Positions 8,789-17,492 are shown, counted from the first letter of the stretch. The stretch: DNA of 62,780 bases from Lachnospiraceae bacterium (GCA_021202075.1 JAJQDT010000155.1:43949-106728); one strand, 5' to 3'. The notes: generated by a model from the sequence alone, not told the origin. Numbers and translations: made by a program.

Positions 8789-10168
8789 TTAAGACTTCAG
8801 ACGCGGATCAAGCGCATCACGCAGACCATCGCCAATCAGATTCAGGCTCAGCACGATCAGACTCAGAAGAATCGCCGGGCAAAGCAGCCGGTAAGGGTAC
8901 ATCAGGAACGTATCCTGCGCATCCGAACAGAGGGAACCCAGGGACGCCATCGGCGCTGACACACCCAGTCCCAGATACGAAAGGAAGGACTCCAGGAAAA
9001 TCGCGGACGGAATCTGCAGGCAGGTCGAGATAATCAGCTGCCCCACGCAGTTTGGCAGCAAATGCCTGCGGATAATCCGCGAGGAAGATGCGCCCAGCAC
9101 GGTCGCTGCCGTCACATATTCCTGCTCCTTCAATGAGAGAACCTGGCCGCGGATCACACGCGCCATGCCTACCCAGTACAACAGCGCAAACGTGATAAAG
9201 ATGCTCACAATCCCGACGCCCAGAGAGCTCAGCGCCTTCACAAGCGGAAAACTCGAATTGTCAAACCAGGTCTGCAGCGGATCCTTCAGCACCACCTGCA
9301 AAAGCAGCACGATCAGCACATCCGGCACCGAGTAAATCAGATCTACGATACGCATCATCACAAAATCCACCCGTCCGCCGGCAAAGCCGGAAATGGATCC
9401 GTACAGCGCGCCGAGAACCAGCACGATCAGTGCCGCCACGATACCAATGATAATCGAGACGCGCGCTCCATACATACAGCGTGCCATCAGGTCGCGCCCC
9501 TGCGAGTCCGTACCGAACATATGCGGGAACACACTCTTTGAGAGCGTCAGCTCCTCCGCGTCCTCCGCCGGCGTCTCCGTCGTCTCAATCACAGTGATCT
9601 CCGAATATTCCCCATTTCCTTCATAGTCACTGTCATAACCCACATACACCGGATTCTCCGCGTCCTTATCATAGATTAACGTCGCTTTTTCAATCCCGGC
9701 TTCCAGGGTAAACGCGTAGGTCGTCCCGTTCGCGGTGAAATACCAGCTGCCCTTCGAAATCGCGGTCAGGGAACCCGATTTCAGCGAGGTCGCGTAAATC
9801 CCCTCTGCGCCGTTCGCAAGTACTTCCCTGGCCATCTGCTCGACCTCGGAATATTGCATCGGTCCCAGCTTCTGAGAGCTGCGGTACTGAGCCTCATAGC
9901 TGTATGGAATGCAATACGGCCCGAAGAAGGAAAAAATCAGAATCAGGACAAACAGGAGCAGAGCCCCCATCGAAACACGGTTCGCTTTGAACCGCCGCCA
10001 CGCGTCCTGCCAGTAGGAAACACTTTTGTGCATCTGCACCATCGAGCTTTTCTCCTGGGCGCTGGCGGATTCAAAATCCTCCGCGGAAAAGCTGTCAAAT
10101 CCCGGAATTTTATCGGTGTCCAGCTGGAAAAGCTGAAATGTTTTATGTGCGGTTTTATTCCCATCCAT
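8789..10168 (-). CDS. oppC: Peptide ABC transporter permease, OppC type, with large outside domain
   Basis: 459-residue membrane permease, about 150 residues longer than a usual OppC. Helix 1 spans about residues 66-85 (VSMGALLLFVLILIFSFFG). The extra material is an extracytoplasmic insert at about 103-212, rich in Tyr, Thr, Glu and Gly. The normal family sequence then resumes at MFGTDSQGRDLMARC. The EAA loop is EQEYVTAATVLGASSSRIIRR. It sits four bases after oppB and fifteen before oppD. An enlarged periplasmic-side loop could contact the binding protein, but that is inference. The ATG at 10168 follows GGAG. Confidence 0.94.
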   Translation of the reverse strand: MDGNKTAHKTFQLFQLDTDKIPGFDSFSAEDFESASAQEKSSMVQMHKSVSYWQDAWRRFKANRVSMGALLLFVLILIFSFFGPYCIPYSYEAQYRSSQKLGPMQYSEVEQMAREVLANGAEGIYATSLKSGSLTAISKGSWYFTANGTTYAFTLEAGIEKATLIYDKDAENPVYVGYDSDYEGNGEYSEITVIETTETPAEDAEELTLSKSVFPHMFGTDSQGRDLMARCMYGARVSIIIGIVAALIVLVLGALYGSISGFAGGRVDFVMMRIVDLIYSVPDVLIVLLLQVVLKDPLQTWFDNSSFPLVKALSSLGVGIVSIFITFALLYWVGMARVIRGQVLSLKEQEYVTAATVLGASSSRIIRRHLLPNCVGQLIISTCLQIPSAIFLESFLSYLGLGVSAPMASLGSLCSDAQDTFLMYPYRLLCPAILLSLIVLSLNLIGDGLRDALDPRLKS

Positions 10169-10171
10169 GGC

Positions 10172-11119
10172 TTAATCTCCTTTCTTTGTGAGATTAATGC
10201 GCGGATCTACAATCTTATACGCAATATCCACCACAAGATTCATAAATACAATCAGCGCCGCCAGCAGAATCGTCGTACCCATGATGATCGGATAGTCACG
10301 ATTCAGAATGCTGGACACAAAATAGCTGCCGATGCCGGGAATGCTGTAAATCTGCTCCACCACCAGAGATCCGGTGATAATGCTGGCAGTCAGCGGTCCC
10401 AGATAGGTAATGACCGGAATCAGCGAGTTGCGCAGCGCGTGCTTAAAGAGAATCATTTTCGTCTTCAGGCCCTTCGCCCGCGCGGTTCGTATATAGTCCT
10501 GGCTGATGGAATCCAGCATACTGGTCCTGGTCAGCTTTGCGATATGGCAGGAAGGATACAGCGACATCGTGATGACCGGCATCACATAAGCGATCGGCGT
10601 ATCCAGCGTATCGGACTGCACCGGGAAAATCTTCAGATTCACACCAAATGTAAAGAGCATCAGCGTCGCAATCACAAAAGTCGGCATCGCGATCCCGACC
10701 GTCGTGATCACACGGAGAACATTGTCAATCCATTTCCCCCTGTAGTACGCGGACAGGCAGCCGAGCGGAATGCCTACGATGATAGCAGTCAACAGCGCCA
10801 TCACACCGAGCTGGATGGAGCGGCTGAACTTCCCCTGGCCAAACAGAATCTTCGCCACCGCCGTATCCTGCTGCATCTTCAGGGATGTGCCCATGTCGCC
10901 ATGCAGAAGATTCTTAATATAATTGACAAACTGCACCACCAGCGGCTTGTCCAGACCATACTTGGCATTCGCCAGCGCGATCTGCTCCGGGGTGGATTTA
11001 TCTGTCATAAATGGGCTTCCGGGAATGGCGTTCATCAGAAAAAAGGTGATAGCCGCAACCAGAAGAAGTGTCAGAATAGCTGTGCCGATGCGTTTCAGCG
11101 AGTAAATCAGTAAATCCAT
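10172..11119 (-). CDS. oppB: Peptide ABC transporter permease, OppB type
   Basis: 315-residue integral membrane protein and first gene of the peptide-import operon. It has the OppB N-terminus (LLIYSLKRIGTAILTLLL), MNAIPGSPFMTDKSTPEQ, YGLDKPLVVQFVNYI, and near the end GSLVVEQIYSIPGIGSYF and VDPRINL. The ATG at 11119 has GAGGTG ten bases upstream; a TTG at 11128 would be too close to that site. A strong promoter lies about 130 bases upstream, so the whole opp region may be read from here. Confidence 0.95.
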   Translation of the reverse strand: MDLLIYSLKRIGTAILTLLLVAAITFFLMNAIPGSPFMTDKSTPEQIALANAKYGLDKPLVVQFVNYIKNLLHGDMGTSLKMQQDTAVAKILFGQGKFSRSIQLGVMALLTAIIVGIPLGCLSAYYRGKWIDNVLRVITTVGIAMPTFVIATLMLFTFGVNLKIFPVQSDTLDTPIAYVMPVITMSLYPSCHIAKLTRTSMLDSISQDYIRTARAKGLKTKMILFKHALRNSLIPVITYLGPLTASIITGSLVVEQIYSIPGIGSYFVSSILNRDYPIIMGTTILLAALIVFMNLVVDIAYKIVDPRINLTKKGD

Positions 11120-11160
11120 TGAGACCAAACACCTCTTTCATAAGTTAGTGCTTCCAATAT

Positions 11161-11198
11161 GTGCCCGTCACCGATATCTGTAACGCCTGTCCGGGCAC
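11161..11198 (-). other. Leader hairpin of the opp operon
   Basis: GTGCCCG and CGGGCAC can pair across a 24-base loop within the approximately 120-base leader between the promoter and oppB. I could not match it to a known riboswitch. A regulatory role is possible but unsupported beyond the pairing. Confidence 0.4.
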
Positions 11199-11249
11199 TT
11201 GTCCGCTTGCCATAAACTAATGTCTATCCGTCAAAAACAAATATGCTCT

Positions 11250-11278
11250 ATCATACTCAAACGAGGGAAAAAAGTCAA
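11250..11278 (-). promoter_or_regulatory. Sigma-A promoter for the opp operon
   Basis: On the minus strand TTGACT (11273-11278) is separated by exactly 17 bases from TATGAT (11250-11255). Transcription would start near 11243, giving a 5' leader of about 125 bases before oppB. Confidence 0.7.
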
Positions 11279-11388
11279 TGTTAATTCCCGGGAAATATCG
11301 AAATTTCTATCGTTTTCGACCACTCTTTCCATATTTTTTTCGAATTTCTGTGTATCGTTTCGAAGGATTCCTGAAAAAATCAGTCAGA

Positions 11389-11544
11389 CATCCACATTCT
11401 GTAACCGTCTGGACCATCCTCTTCAGGCATCCACATTCTGTTACTATCTGACACATCATCATCAGAAATTCACACTCTGTAACCGTCCGAACCATCCTCT
11501 TCAAGCGTCAGATTCTGTAACTGTATGGTATGTCATCTTCAGAA
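11389..11544. repeat. Four 39-bp tandem repeats upstream of the opp promoter
   Basis: Four imperfect units start at 11389, 11428, 11467 and 11506, each carrying a CA.ATTCTGTAAC..T and ATC.TCTTCAG pattern. They fill most of the 11279-11569 spacer between the opp promoter and the convergently placed end of the kinase-like gene. An open frame crosses them on the minus strand (13-residue repeats), but it has no ribosome site and looks incidental. Confidence 0.8.
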
Positions 11545-11569
11545 TAATGGTTGTTTTGCAGACGGGATA

Positions 11570-12214
11570 TTAATCTTCCTTCAGCTTCCGCCCCAGCCTC
11601 GTTTCCAGATAGTGGACAATGACATCCACACAGCCCTGATAGCCGAGCACATCCGTGCGCAGACACAGGTCATAGTTTTCCACATTTTTCCACTTTCTGC
11701 CGGTGTGATATTTGTAATAATCGCTGCGGTAGCGGTTGATGCTGCGGATATAGCGGTTCACGCCCAGCTCATCTGTCTGCATGATTTCCATCTCCCGCTC
11801 CCGGCAAGCCTTTTCCGACGCAGTCAGAAACACGCTGACCGCTGTCGGCTCATCGGCAAGGACAAAATCCGCCGCGCGTCCAAGCACCACAAAGCTCTCT
11901 TTTTTCAAAAGACCGCGCAGCACCCGCGCCTGAAACTCAAACAGATTGCGATCCGAGAGAAAATTACCGCTCTCCGGCGGAATCTTTTCCCCGTTGTAAA
12001 CCGCTTTCGATACCTTATACAAAATCGTTTTCTTCATATCCTGATCCGCCTTCGCAAACAGCTGCTCATTGATGCCGGAATCATCCGACGCCAGACGCAG
12101 AAGCTTGCGGTCATACAGATCAATCCCCAGCTGCGCCGAGAGCATCTTCCCTATCTCCGTCCCGCCCGAGCCGCAGGTTCTCGTAATACAAATCGCGTAA
12201 TGATTCTTTCCCAT
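11570..12214 (-). CDS. Cytidylate-kinase-like family protein
   Basis: 214-residue protein of the cytidylate-kinase-like family often seen in Clostridia. It begins NHYAICITRTCGSGGTEIGK, a P-loop-like GSGGTEIGK nucleotide site, followed by LGIDLYDRKLLRLA and SGINE. The family is related to CMP kinase, but these members are not shown to phosphorylate CMP, so the substrate is left open. I prefer the ATG at 12214 because family proteins begin at this MGKNHYAI position; AGGAG is about twelve bases upstream. Another ATG at 12244 is possible. It stands alone, 251 bases after livF. Confidence 0.8.
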   Translation of the reverse strand: MGKNHYAICITRTCGSGGTEIGKMLSAQLGIDLYDRKLLRLASDDSGINEQLFAKADQDMKKTILYKVSKAVYNGEKIPPESGNFLSDRNLFEFQARVLRGLLKKESFVVLGRAADFVLADEPTAVSVFLTASEKACREREMEIMQTDELGVNRYIRSINRYRSDYYKYHTGRKWKNVENYDLCLRTDVLGYQGCVDVIVHYLETRLGRKLKED

Positions 12215-12465
12215 ATTCCTGTCAAATCTCCTTTCCGGGTTCATTCTATTTCTCTCTTCAATCGGCGGCAAGTCGGTTCGCCCATTTAAAATGCGTTTCG
12301 CACAGTAGCGAACCTCCAGTCTGCGCCGGTTGGCTCAACTTCGCCAGGTCTCCGCTGCTGCTCCGGTCGGTGCCAAACGCCTGCCACTGGCAGGCAGCAC
12401 CCGGCGCTGTCTTTAATCGTCTGGGAATCATCCCACATAAGGACCAGGCTTTATATTCAGCCGAC
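12215..12465. other. Gene-free spacer with a palindrome after livF
   Basis: The 251-base spacer holds a 7-base-pair palindrome GCCTGCC-ACT-GGCAGGC at 12379-12395 and a smaller TTCGC-ACAGTA-GCGAA hairpin near 12296. Neither has a U tract, so they are not clear terminators. No gene was seen. Confidence 0.45.
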
Positions 12466-13170
12466 TCACTGCCCCAGATATGCCTTCTTGACGCGCTCGT
12501 CCGCGAGCAGCTCCTTCGCGTCGCCGCTGATGGAAATCGTGCCGGTCTCGAGCACGTACGCGCGGTCCGCGATGGAAAGTGCCATTTTTGCGTTCTGCTC
12601 ATTTAGCAGCACCGTGATGCCGGCCGCGTGGATTTCTTCAATGATCGAAAATACCTCCTTTACCAGAATCGGCGACAGGCCCATCGACGGTTCGTCCATC
12701 AGGATAATGCCCGGTTTACTCATCAGAGCACGGCCCACGGCCAGCATCTGCTGCTCCCCGCCGGAAAGGGTCCCGGCGAGCTGCCGGCGGCGCTCCTTTA
12801 AGCGCGGAAATTTTTCAAAAACATCTGCCATGGACGCCTGTATCACGCTCTTATCCTTTCCGCTGTAGGCCCCCATCTCCAGGTTTTCCTCCACCGTCAT
12901 TTCCGGAAATACATGGCGACCCTCCGGCACGTGCGCAATCCCGAGAGACACCATTTTGGACGGGTCTGTTTTTAAAAGATCCGTCCCATTATAGGTAATC
13001 GATCCGCTTTTTGCCTTCACCAGTCCGGAGATCGTGTGGAGTGTCGTCGTTTTTCCCGCGCCGTTCGCCCCGATCAGCGTCACGATCTCGCCCGGCTTTA
13101 CGAAAAAACTAATTCCTTTGATTGCTTCCACCGCCCCATAATTCACATACAAATCCTTTATCTCTAACAT
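12466..13170 (-). CDS. livF: Branched-chain amino acid-type ABC transporter ATPase LivF
   Basis: 234-residue cytoplasmic ATPase, the LivF member of the hydrophobic amino-acid transporter family. It has Walker A GANGAGKTT, signature LSGGEQQMLAVGRAL, Walker B IILMDEPSMGLSP, and the family start LEIKDLYVNYGAVEAIKG. The ATG at 13170 is seven bases from AGGAGG; an ATG two codons earlier would be too close. It is last of the livJHMGF set, five bases past the ribosome site region of livG. Substrates in this family range beyond Leu, Ile and Val. Confidence 0.96.
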   Translation of the reverse strand: MLEIKDLYVNYGAVEAIKGISFFVKPGEIVTLIGANGAGKTTTLHTISGLVKAKSGSITYNGTDLLKTDPSKMVSLGIAHVPEGRHVFPEMTVEENLEMGAYSGKDKSVIQASMADVFEKFPRLKERRRQLAGTLSGGEQQMLAVGRALMSKPGIILMDEPSMGLSPILVKEVFSIIEEIHAAGITVLLNEQNAKMALSIADRAYVLETGTISISGDAKELLADERVKKAYLGQ

Positions 13171-13181
13171 TCGCATTCCTC

Positions 13182-13973
13182 CTAGTCATCGTCCTTGCCC
13201 AGATAAGCCTCAATCACGCGCGGATTGTTCGCGATTTCTTCAGGTGTTCCGCTCGCAATGGTCTCGCCGTAATCGATGACCTGAATGCGCTCGCAGACCT
13301 TCATGACCAGCGACATATCGTGCTCAATCAGAAGCACCGAGATCCCGAACCCGGAGCGAATGCTGTTGATGATGTCGAGGAGCTCCGCCGTCTCGACCGG
13401 GTTCATGCCCGCAGCCGGTTCATCCAGCAGAAGCAGCTTCATACCGGTCGCCAGCGCCCGCGCGATCTCCAGCCGTCTCTGCTGGCCATAGGGAAGGTTT
13501 TCCGCCACATAATCCGCCTTGTCTTCCAGGTGTACGATTTTCAGAAGCTCCAGCGCCCGCGCGTCAGTCTCCTTTTCCTCTTTCCAGTAGGAGCCAAGCC
13601 GCAGAATCGCAGCCGGCATGGAATATTTCATGTCCTTATTCATCGCAACCTTGACATTTTCCAGAACCGTCAGCTTCTTAAACAGGCGGATATTCTGAAA
13701 GGTACGGGCGATTCCGGCCTCGACGACCTGATGCGTTTTTTTGCCGTTCATTTTCGTCCCATTCAGATAATACGCGCCCTCTGTCGGCTGGTACACCCCC
13801 GTCAGCAGATTGAAAACCGTCGTTTTCCCGGCGCCGTTCGGGCCGATCAGCCCGACCAGCTCAGACTGGCCGATTTCCATATTAAAATCATCCACGGCCT
13901 TCAGGCCGCCGAACGTGATACCCAGATGAGAGGCGCGCAAAACCGGCGCCTTCTTTTCGTTTGCCGCAGCCAT
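13182..13973 (-). CDS. livG: Branched-chain amino acid-type ABC transporter ATPase LivG
   Basis: 263-residue ATPase partner of LivF. It has Walker A GPNGAGKTT, the LivG-specific helical region (GIARTFQNIRLFKKLTVLENV), signature-like YGQQRRLEIARALA, Walker B LLLLDEPAAGMNP, and H-loop LLIEHDMSLVM. The ATG at 13973 follows GGAGG and abuts the livM stop at 13974-13976, so the two are tightly coupled. Confidence 0.96.
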   Translation of the reverse strand: MAAANEKKAPVLRASHLGITFGGLKAVDDFNMEIGQSELVGLIGPNGAGKTTVFNLLTGVYQPTEGAYYLNGTKMNGKKTHQVVEAGIARTFQNIRLFKKLTVLENVKVAMNKDMKYSMPAAILRLGSYWKEEKETDARALELLKIVHLEDKADYVAENLPYGQQRRLEIARALATGMKLLLLDEPAAGMNPVETAELLDIINSIRSGFGISVLLIEHDMSLVMKVCERIQVIDYGETIASGTPEEIANNPRVIEAYLGKDDD

Positions 13974-14966
13974 TTACTCGTCCTCCTTTCCGCTCTTTTT
14001 CCCGGCAAGTCCGGAAAACAGACCCGTCAGGGAAAATTCCCATCCGCCGAAGATTCCCTTCGGGCGGAAAATCATGATCAGAACAAGGACAATCGCATAT
14101 CCCAGATAGCGGTAGGTGGCGAAGCCGCGCAGCATCTCCGGCAGCATGGACAAAAATGCCGCGCCGATGATAGAGCCGGTCATGGAGCCGGTGCCGCCGA
14201 TGATTACCTCGGTCAGAAACTCCGCCGAATAGTTGAAGTTAAATGTGGTCGGAATCATTGCCGTGATATAATGCGCGTAGACAGCTCCCGCTACACCTGC
14301 GAAGAACGCAGAAATGGTGAACACCATTACCTTATAAAAGGTCACATTCACGCCGGAAGCGGCGGCGGCTATGTAATCCTCGCGAATCGCCTTTACCGTG
14401 CGCCCGAACCGGGATCGGATAAACATATACATGAAGGTTACACATACAACCATTACCCAGTAAACCCAGTAGAAATTCGAGAGCTTTGTGATGCCGGACA
14501 TGGTGCGGCCTCCGCCGGTGATCTGAAAGTTCGTAAATGCGACGCGGATGATTTCCGCGAATGCGACCGTCACAATCGCCAGGTAGTCGCCGCGCAGCTT
14601 CAGGGTCGGGATGCCGACCAGCACACCGGTCAGCGCCGCTGCGATTCCGCCGACGAGAAGCGCCAGGATAAAAAGCAGAAGGCGCGGCATACCGGAATCC
14701 ACCAGCGCATTGCTCAGAATCGCGGACGCGTACGCACCCACTGACATGAACCCCGCGTGCCCCAGCGAAAATTCTCCGAGAATACCGACCAGCAGGTTCA
14801 GTGAGGCAACCATGATAATCGTATAGCAGGCCGTCGTCGCGATTCCCATAAAATAATTGGTCCTCGAGCCGAAAATTCCGGACTCAAAAACGGCATACAG
14901 CGCAAGAAACAGCACAATCAGGCCGATCAGGTTGATGACATAGTTTCGTTTCATTTTCTTTGGCAT
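13974..14966 (-). CDS. livM: Branched-chain amino acid-type ABC transporter permease LivM
   Basis: 330-residue membrane permease with about nine to ten hydrophobic segments. LivM signatures include SLNLLVGILGEFSLGHAGFM, LKLRGDYLAIVTVAFAEIIR, and the C-terminal LVLIMIFRPKGIFGG. The start at ATG 14966 is seven bases from GGGAGGTG; a longer frame to 15002 would run into livH. It pairs with LivH to form the channel. Confidence 0.96.
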   Translation of the reverse strand: MPKKMKRNYVINLIGLIVLFLALYAVFESGIFGSRTNYFMGIATTACYTIIMVASLNLLVGILGEFSLGHAGFMSVGAYASAILSNALVDSGMPRLLLFILALLVGGIAAALTGVLVGIPTLKLRGDYLAIVTVAFAEIIRVAFTNFQITGGGRTMSGITKLSNFYWVYWVMVVCVTFMYMFIRSRFGRTVKAIREDYIAAAASGVNVTFYKVMVFTISAFFAGVAGAVYAHYITAMIPTTFNFNYSAEFLTEVIIGGTGSMTGSIIGAAFLSMLPEMLRGFATYRYLGYAIVLVLIMIFRPKGIFGGWEFSLTGLFSGLAGKKSGKEDE

Positions 14967-14982
14967 TTTGGCACACCTCCCC

Positions 14983-15870
14983 TCAGACCTTCTCGCTGAC
15001 ATTCCTGCCCAGGATTCCGGACGGCTTGATCAGCAAAACGACAATCAGGATGGCATAGGTGATGGCCTCATACCAGCCCGGCGCCAGATACACCTTGACA
15101 AAAATCTCAATCAGGCCGATCAGAATGCCGCCAAGCATCGCGCCTGGGATAATGCCGATGCCCCCGAGAACCGCCGCGATGAACGCCTTGATGCCCATCA
15201 TGGTTCCCATATCGGTCGTCGCCCTCGGATACGTGGAGCAATACATCAGAGCCGCCACTGCCGCCAGAGCGGACCCGATTGCAAAGGTAATCGTGATGAT
15301 CCGGTCCACGTTGATGCCGACGATGGTCGCGGCCTCACGGTCCTGCGGCACCGCGCGCATCGCCTTGCCGATTTTGGTTACCCGCACAAACAACGTCATC
15401 GCTACCATGATCACCAGGCCGATGCCGAGCGTCAGCAGATATTTCACCTGAATTTTGGCCCCCAGGATATCAATCAGCGGGAGATCAAAGATTTTCGCGA
15501 TGGTCTTCGGATTGCCCCCGAACAGCACCATCGCCAGATTCTCCAGAAACAGGCTCATGGCCAGCGCGGTAATCAGCGCGGAGATGGAGCCGGAATTCCG
15601 CACCGGCTTGTAGGCAATGCGCTCAACCAGAACGCCCACGATCACGCAGACGACAATCGCCGCAAACACAGCGAGCCACGCAGGCATGCCGTGATTCACC
15701 ATCATCGGCACAGTATAAAACAGCGTATAGGAACCAACCATGATAAAATCGCCATGCGCGAAATTGATCATACGCAAAATGCCGTACACCATGGTATATC
15801 CGAGCGCAATCAGCGCATAAATCGCACCCTGGTTCAACCCATTAATCAGACTTTGTATAAATATTGACAC
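14983..15870 (-). CDS. livH: Branched-chain amino acid-type ABC transporter permease LivH
   Basis: 295-residue membrane permease. It shows the LivH start pattern FIQSLINGLNQGAIYALIAL, GYTMVYGILRMINFAHGDFI, and GINVDRIITITFAIGSALAA. The likely start is GTG 15868-15870, nine bases from GAGAGGTG; no ATG is available without adding a polar, non-family extension. It is separated from the binding-protein gene by 378 bases that contain a duplicated copy of the binding protein's 3' end and no gene. Confidence 0.93.
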   Translation of the reverse strand: MSIFIQSLINGLNQGAIYALIALGYTMVYGILRMINFAHGDFIMVGSYTLFYTVPMMVNHGMPAWLAVFAAIVVCVIVGVLVERIAYKPVRNSGSISALITALAMSLFLENLAMVLFGGNPKTIAKIFDLPLIDILGAKIQVKYLLTLGIGLVIMVAMTLFVRVTKIGKAMRAVPQDREAATIVGINVDRIITITFAIGSALAAVAALMYCSTYPRATTDMGTMMGIKAFIAAVLGGIGIIPGAMLGGILIGLIEIFVKVYLAPGWYEAITYAILIVVLLIKPSGILGRNVSEKV

Positions 15871-16154
15871 GGTATTTTTCACCTCTCCTGTCAGAAAATC
15901 TCCTCTGCTGTTCCAGTCACACGATGATACCGGCAGATTTCTCACACGGCCTTTTCTCTGCCCTGGTTCGCAAAACGGATTTTCGCTTCTTTGAATCCCG
16001 GTCTTATCATGTTTCATGGAAAAAGGATGCCGCAGGGCAGAATCGATTCCATTCCTGCGACACCCCGTCGTTGTCAGCCTTCAGATTTCTATCCCCGCAT
16101 CCTGACCAGATGCCGGAATGTCCGCCGTCCCGCTGCACATTTCACCGGTTCTGT

Positions 16155-16298
16155 CACGCGCAGCAGTCCATGTTCGTTACTCCGCCGGCTGGATGGTCTC
16201 AAGCCAATGGATTTCGCCGGATCCAACACGCGCAGCAATCCATGATCGTTACTCCGCCGGCTGGATAGTCTCGAGCCACTTAATCTCGCCGTTCTCAT
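16155..16298 (-). repeat. 72-bp duplication spanning the livJ stop codon
   Basis: Two imperfect copies with a 72-base period, at 16155-16226 and 16227-16298. Each contains CACGCGCAGCA(G/A)TCCATG.TCGTTACTCCGCCGGCTGGAT and onward. The right copy encodes the last 16 or so codons and stop of the binding protein; the left copy is a post-stop relic. Confidence 0.85.
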
Positions 16299-17400
16299 AG
16301 GTGTTTACAACTACCGGCTTGATGGCGTCGCCGTTCTCGTCCAGATAGATGTCACCGGCCACACCGCTGAACTCCATCTCTGTCATGCCGGCCACGAGGG
16401 ATTCCGTATCAGATCCGCCGCCGTCTTCTGCCGCCTGCAAAAGCATATACATCGCGTCATAGTACAGAGCCGCGCACGCGTTCAGGCTGTCCGTGCCATA
16501 CGCCTCGGTATACTTGCTGACGAAATTCTGAACCGCTTCCGAAGTATCCTCGGATGAATAATGGTTTGTGAAATAGCAGTTATCGAAATAGTCCTCATAT
16601 CCGGTCGTGTCCGCGCCGTCCCAGCCGTCGCCGCCCATGATCGCGCCCTCAAATCCGGCATCCTTTACCTGCTGTACCAGAAGCGGAACGGTATCCAGGA
16701 AGCACGGATAGAATACAAAGTCCGCGCCGGATGCCACCGCGTTGGTCGCCTGCGCCGTAAAGTCGGTATCGGTCGTCGTACATTCCGCAACGCCCGCAAT
16801 CTCAATGCCAAGCGCTTCCGCACTTTCCACGAACGCATCCTTCAGGCCGTTGGAATAATCATCATCCTTCGCGTAAATCACATAAGCGGATGTGTATCCC
16901 TGCTCGGATGCAAACTGTGCCGCCATCTCACCCTGGAACGGGTCGATGAAGCAGTTGCGGAAAATCGTATCGCCGGTCAGCGTAACATTTACATTCGTTG
17001 CGCCGGTTGCCAGAAGCAGCATGCCGTCATCCGCAGCCAGCTCCGCCATCGCCAGCGTCGGTGTCGAGAAGAAGGAACCGACAATCGCCTCCGGCGCCTC
17101 CGCCATCAGAGAATTGTACGCATTGACCGCCTCGGTTGCATCCTTCGCGTCATCCGCTACGTTTCCGCCATTCAGAATCTCAATCGTATACTCGGAACCG
17201 GATGAATTGATCTCTTCCACTGCCATGTCAATTGCATTCTGCGCACCCTCGCCGTAAACTGCGGAGCCGCCGGTCATCGCGCAGATAACGCCTACTTTAA
17301 TCACATAATCCTCTTCCTCTGCGGATGCCGGAACACTCATCACCAGAGATGCCGCCATCGAAAGTGTCAGAACCGTGCTGACCAGTTTTCTCATTTTCAT
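16249..17400 (-). CDS. livJ: Amino acid ABC transporter substrate-binding protein (LivJ type)
   Basis: 383-residue type I periplasmic-binding-fold protein that captures solute for LivHMGF. A signal peptide (MKMRKLVSTVLTLSMAAS and onward) ends PASA|EEE; no lipobox cysteine is present. The mature start IKVGVICAMTGGSAVYGEG is typical of LivJ, with ATGATNVNVTLTGDTIFRN and YVIYAKDDDYSNGLKDAF further on. The ATG at 17400 is preceded by GAGGAGG. It is first in the operon, behind a promoter and leader hairpins. Because the D-glutamate/5-oxoproline genes are divergent neighbours, the natural ligand may not be a branched-chain amino acid; this is inference. Confidence 0.92.
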   Translation of the reverse strand: MKMRKLVSTVLTLSMAASLVMSVPASAEEEDYVIKVGVICAMTGGSAVYGEGAQNAIDMAVEEINSSGSEYTIEILNGGNVADDAKDATEAVNAYNSLMAEAPEAIVGSFFSTPTLAMAELAADDGMLLLATGATNVNVTLTGDTIFRNCFIDPFQGEMAAQFASEQGYTSAYVIYAKDDDYSNGLKDAFVESAEALGIEIAGVAECTTTDTDFTAQATNAVASGADFVFYPCFLDTVPLLVQQVKDAGFEGAIMGGDGWDGADTTGYEDYFDNCYFTNHYSSEDTSEAVQNFVSKYTEAYGTDSLNACAALYYDAMYMLLQAAEDGGGSDTESLVAGMTEMEFSGVAGDIYLDENGDAIKPVVVNTYENGEIKWLETIQPAE

Positions 17401-17437
17401 AATAAATCCTCCTCATATGCCTGTTTTACAGGAAAAT

Positions 17438-17478
17438 AGAATGCGCTCCGGCGCATTCTCACGGAGCGTTTTTGTTTT
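17438..17478. promoter_or_regulatory. Mutually exclusive hairpins in the livJ leader
   Basis: AGAATGCGC and GCGCATTCT (17438-17446, 17451-17459) form a perfect 9-base-pair stem with a 4-base loop just upstream of the livJ ribosome site. The overlapping CGCTCCG and CGGAGCG (17444-17450, 17462-17468) form an alternative stem that, on the plus strand, is followed by TTTTTGTTTT. Only one can form at a time. Confidence 0.5.
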
Positions 17479-17492
17479 ACTAAAGAATCACA

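Noticed and set aside
11307..11504. A small minus-strand frame through the 39-bp repeats giving repeated TVTEC-type peptides
   Set aside because: No ribosome site. The frame is open only because the repeat length is a multiple of three.
11389..11544. A CRISPR array
   Set aside because: The 39-bp units are contiguous, without unique spacers, and no cas genes are nearby.
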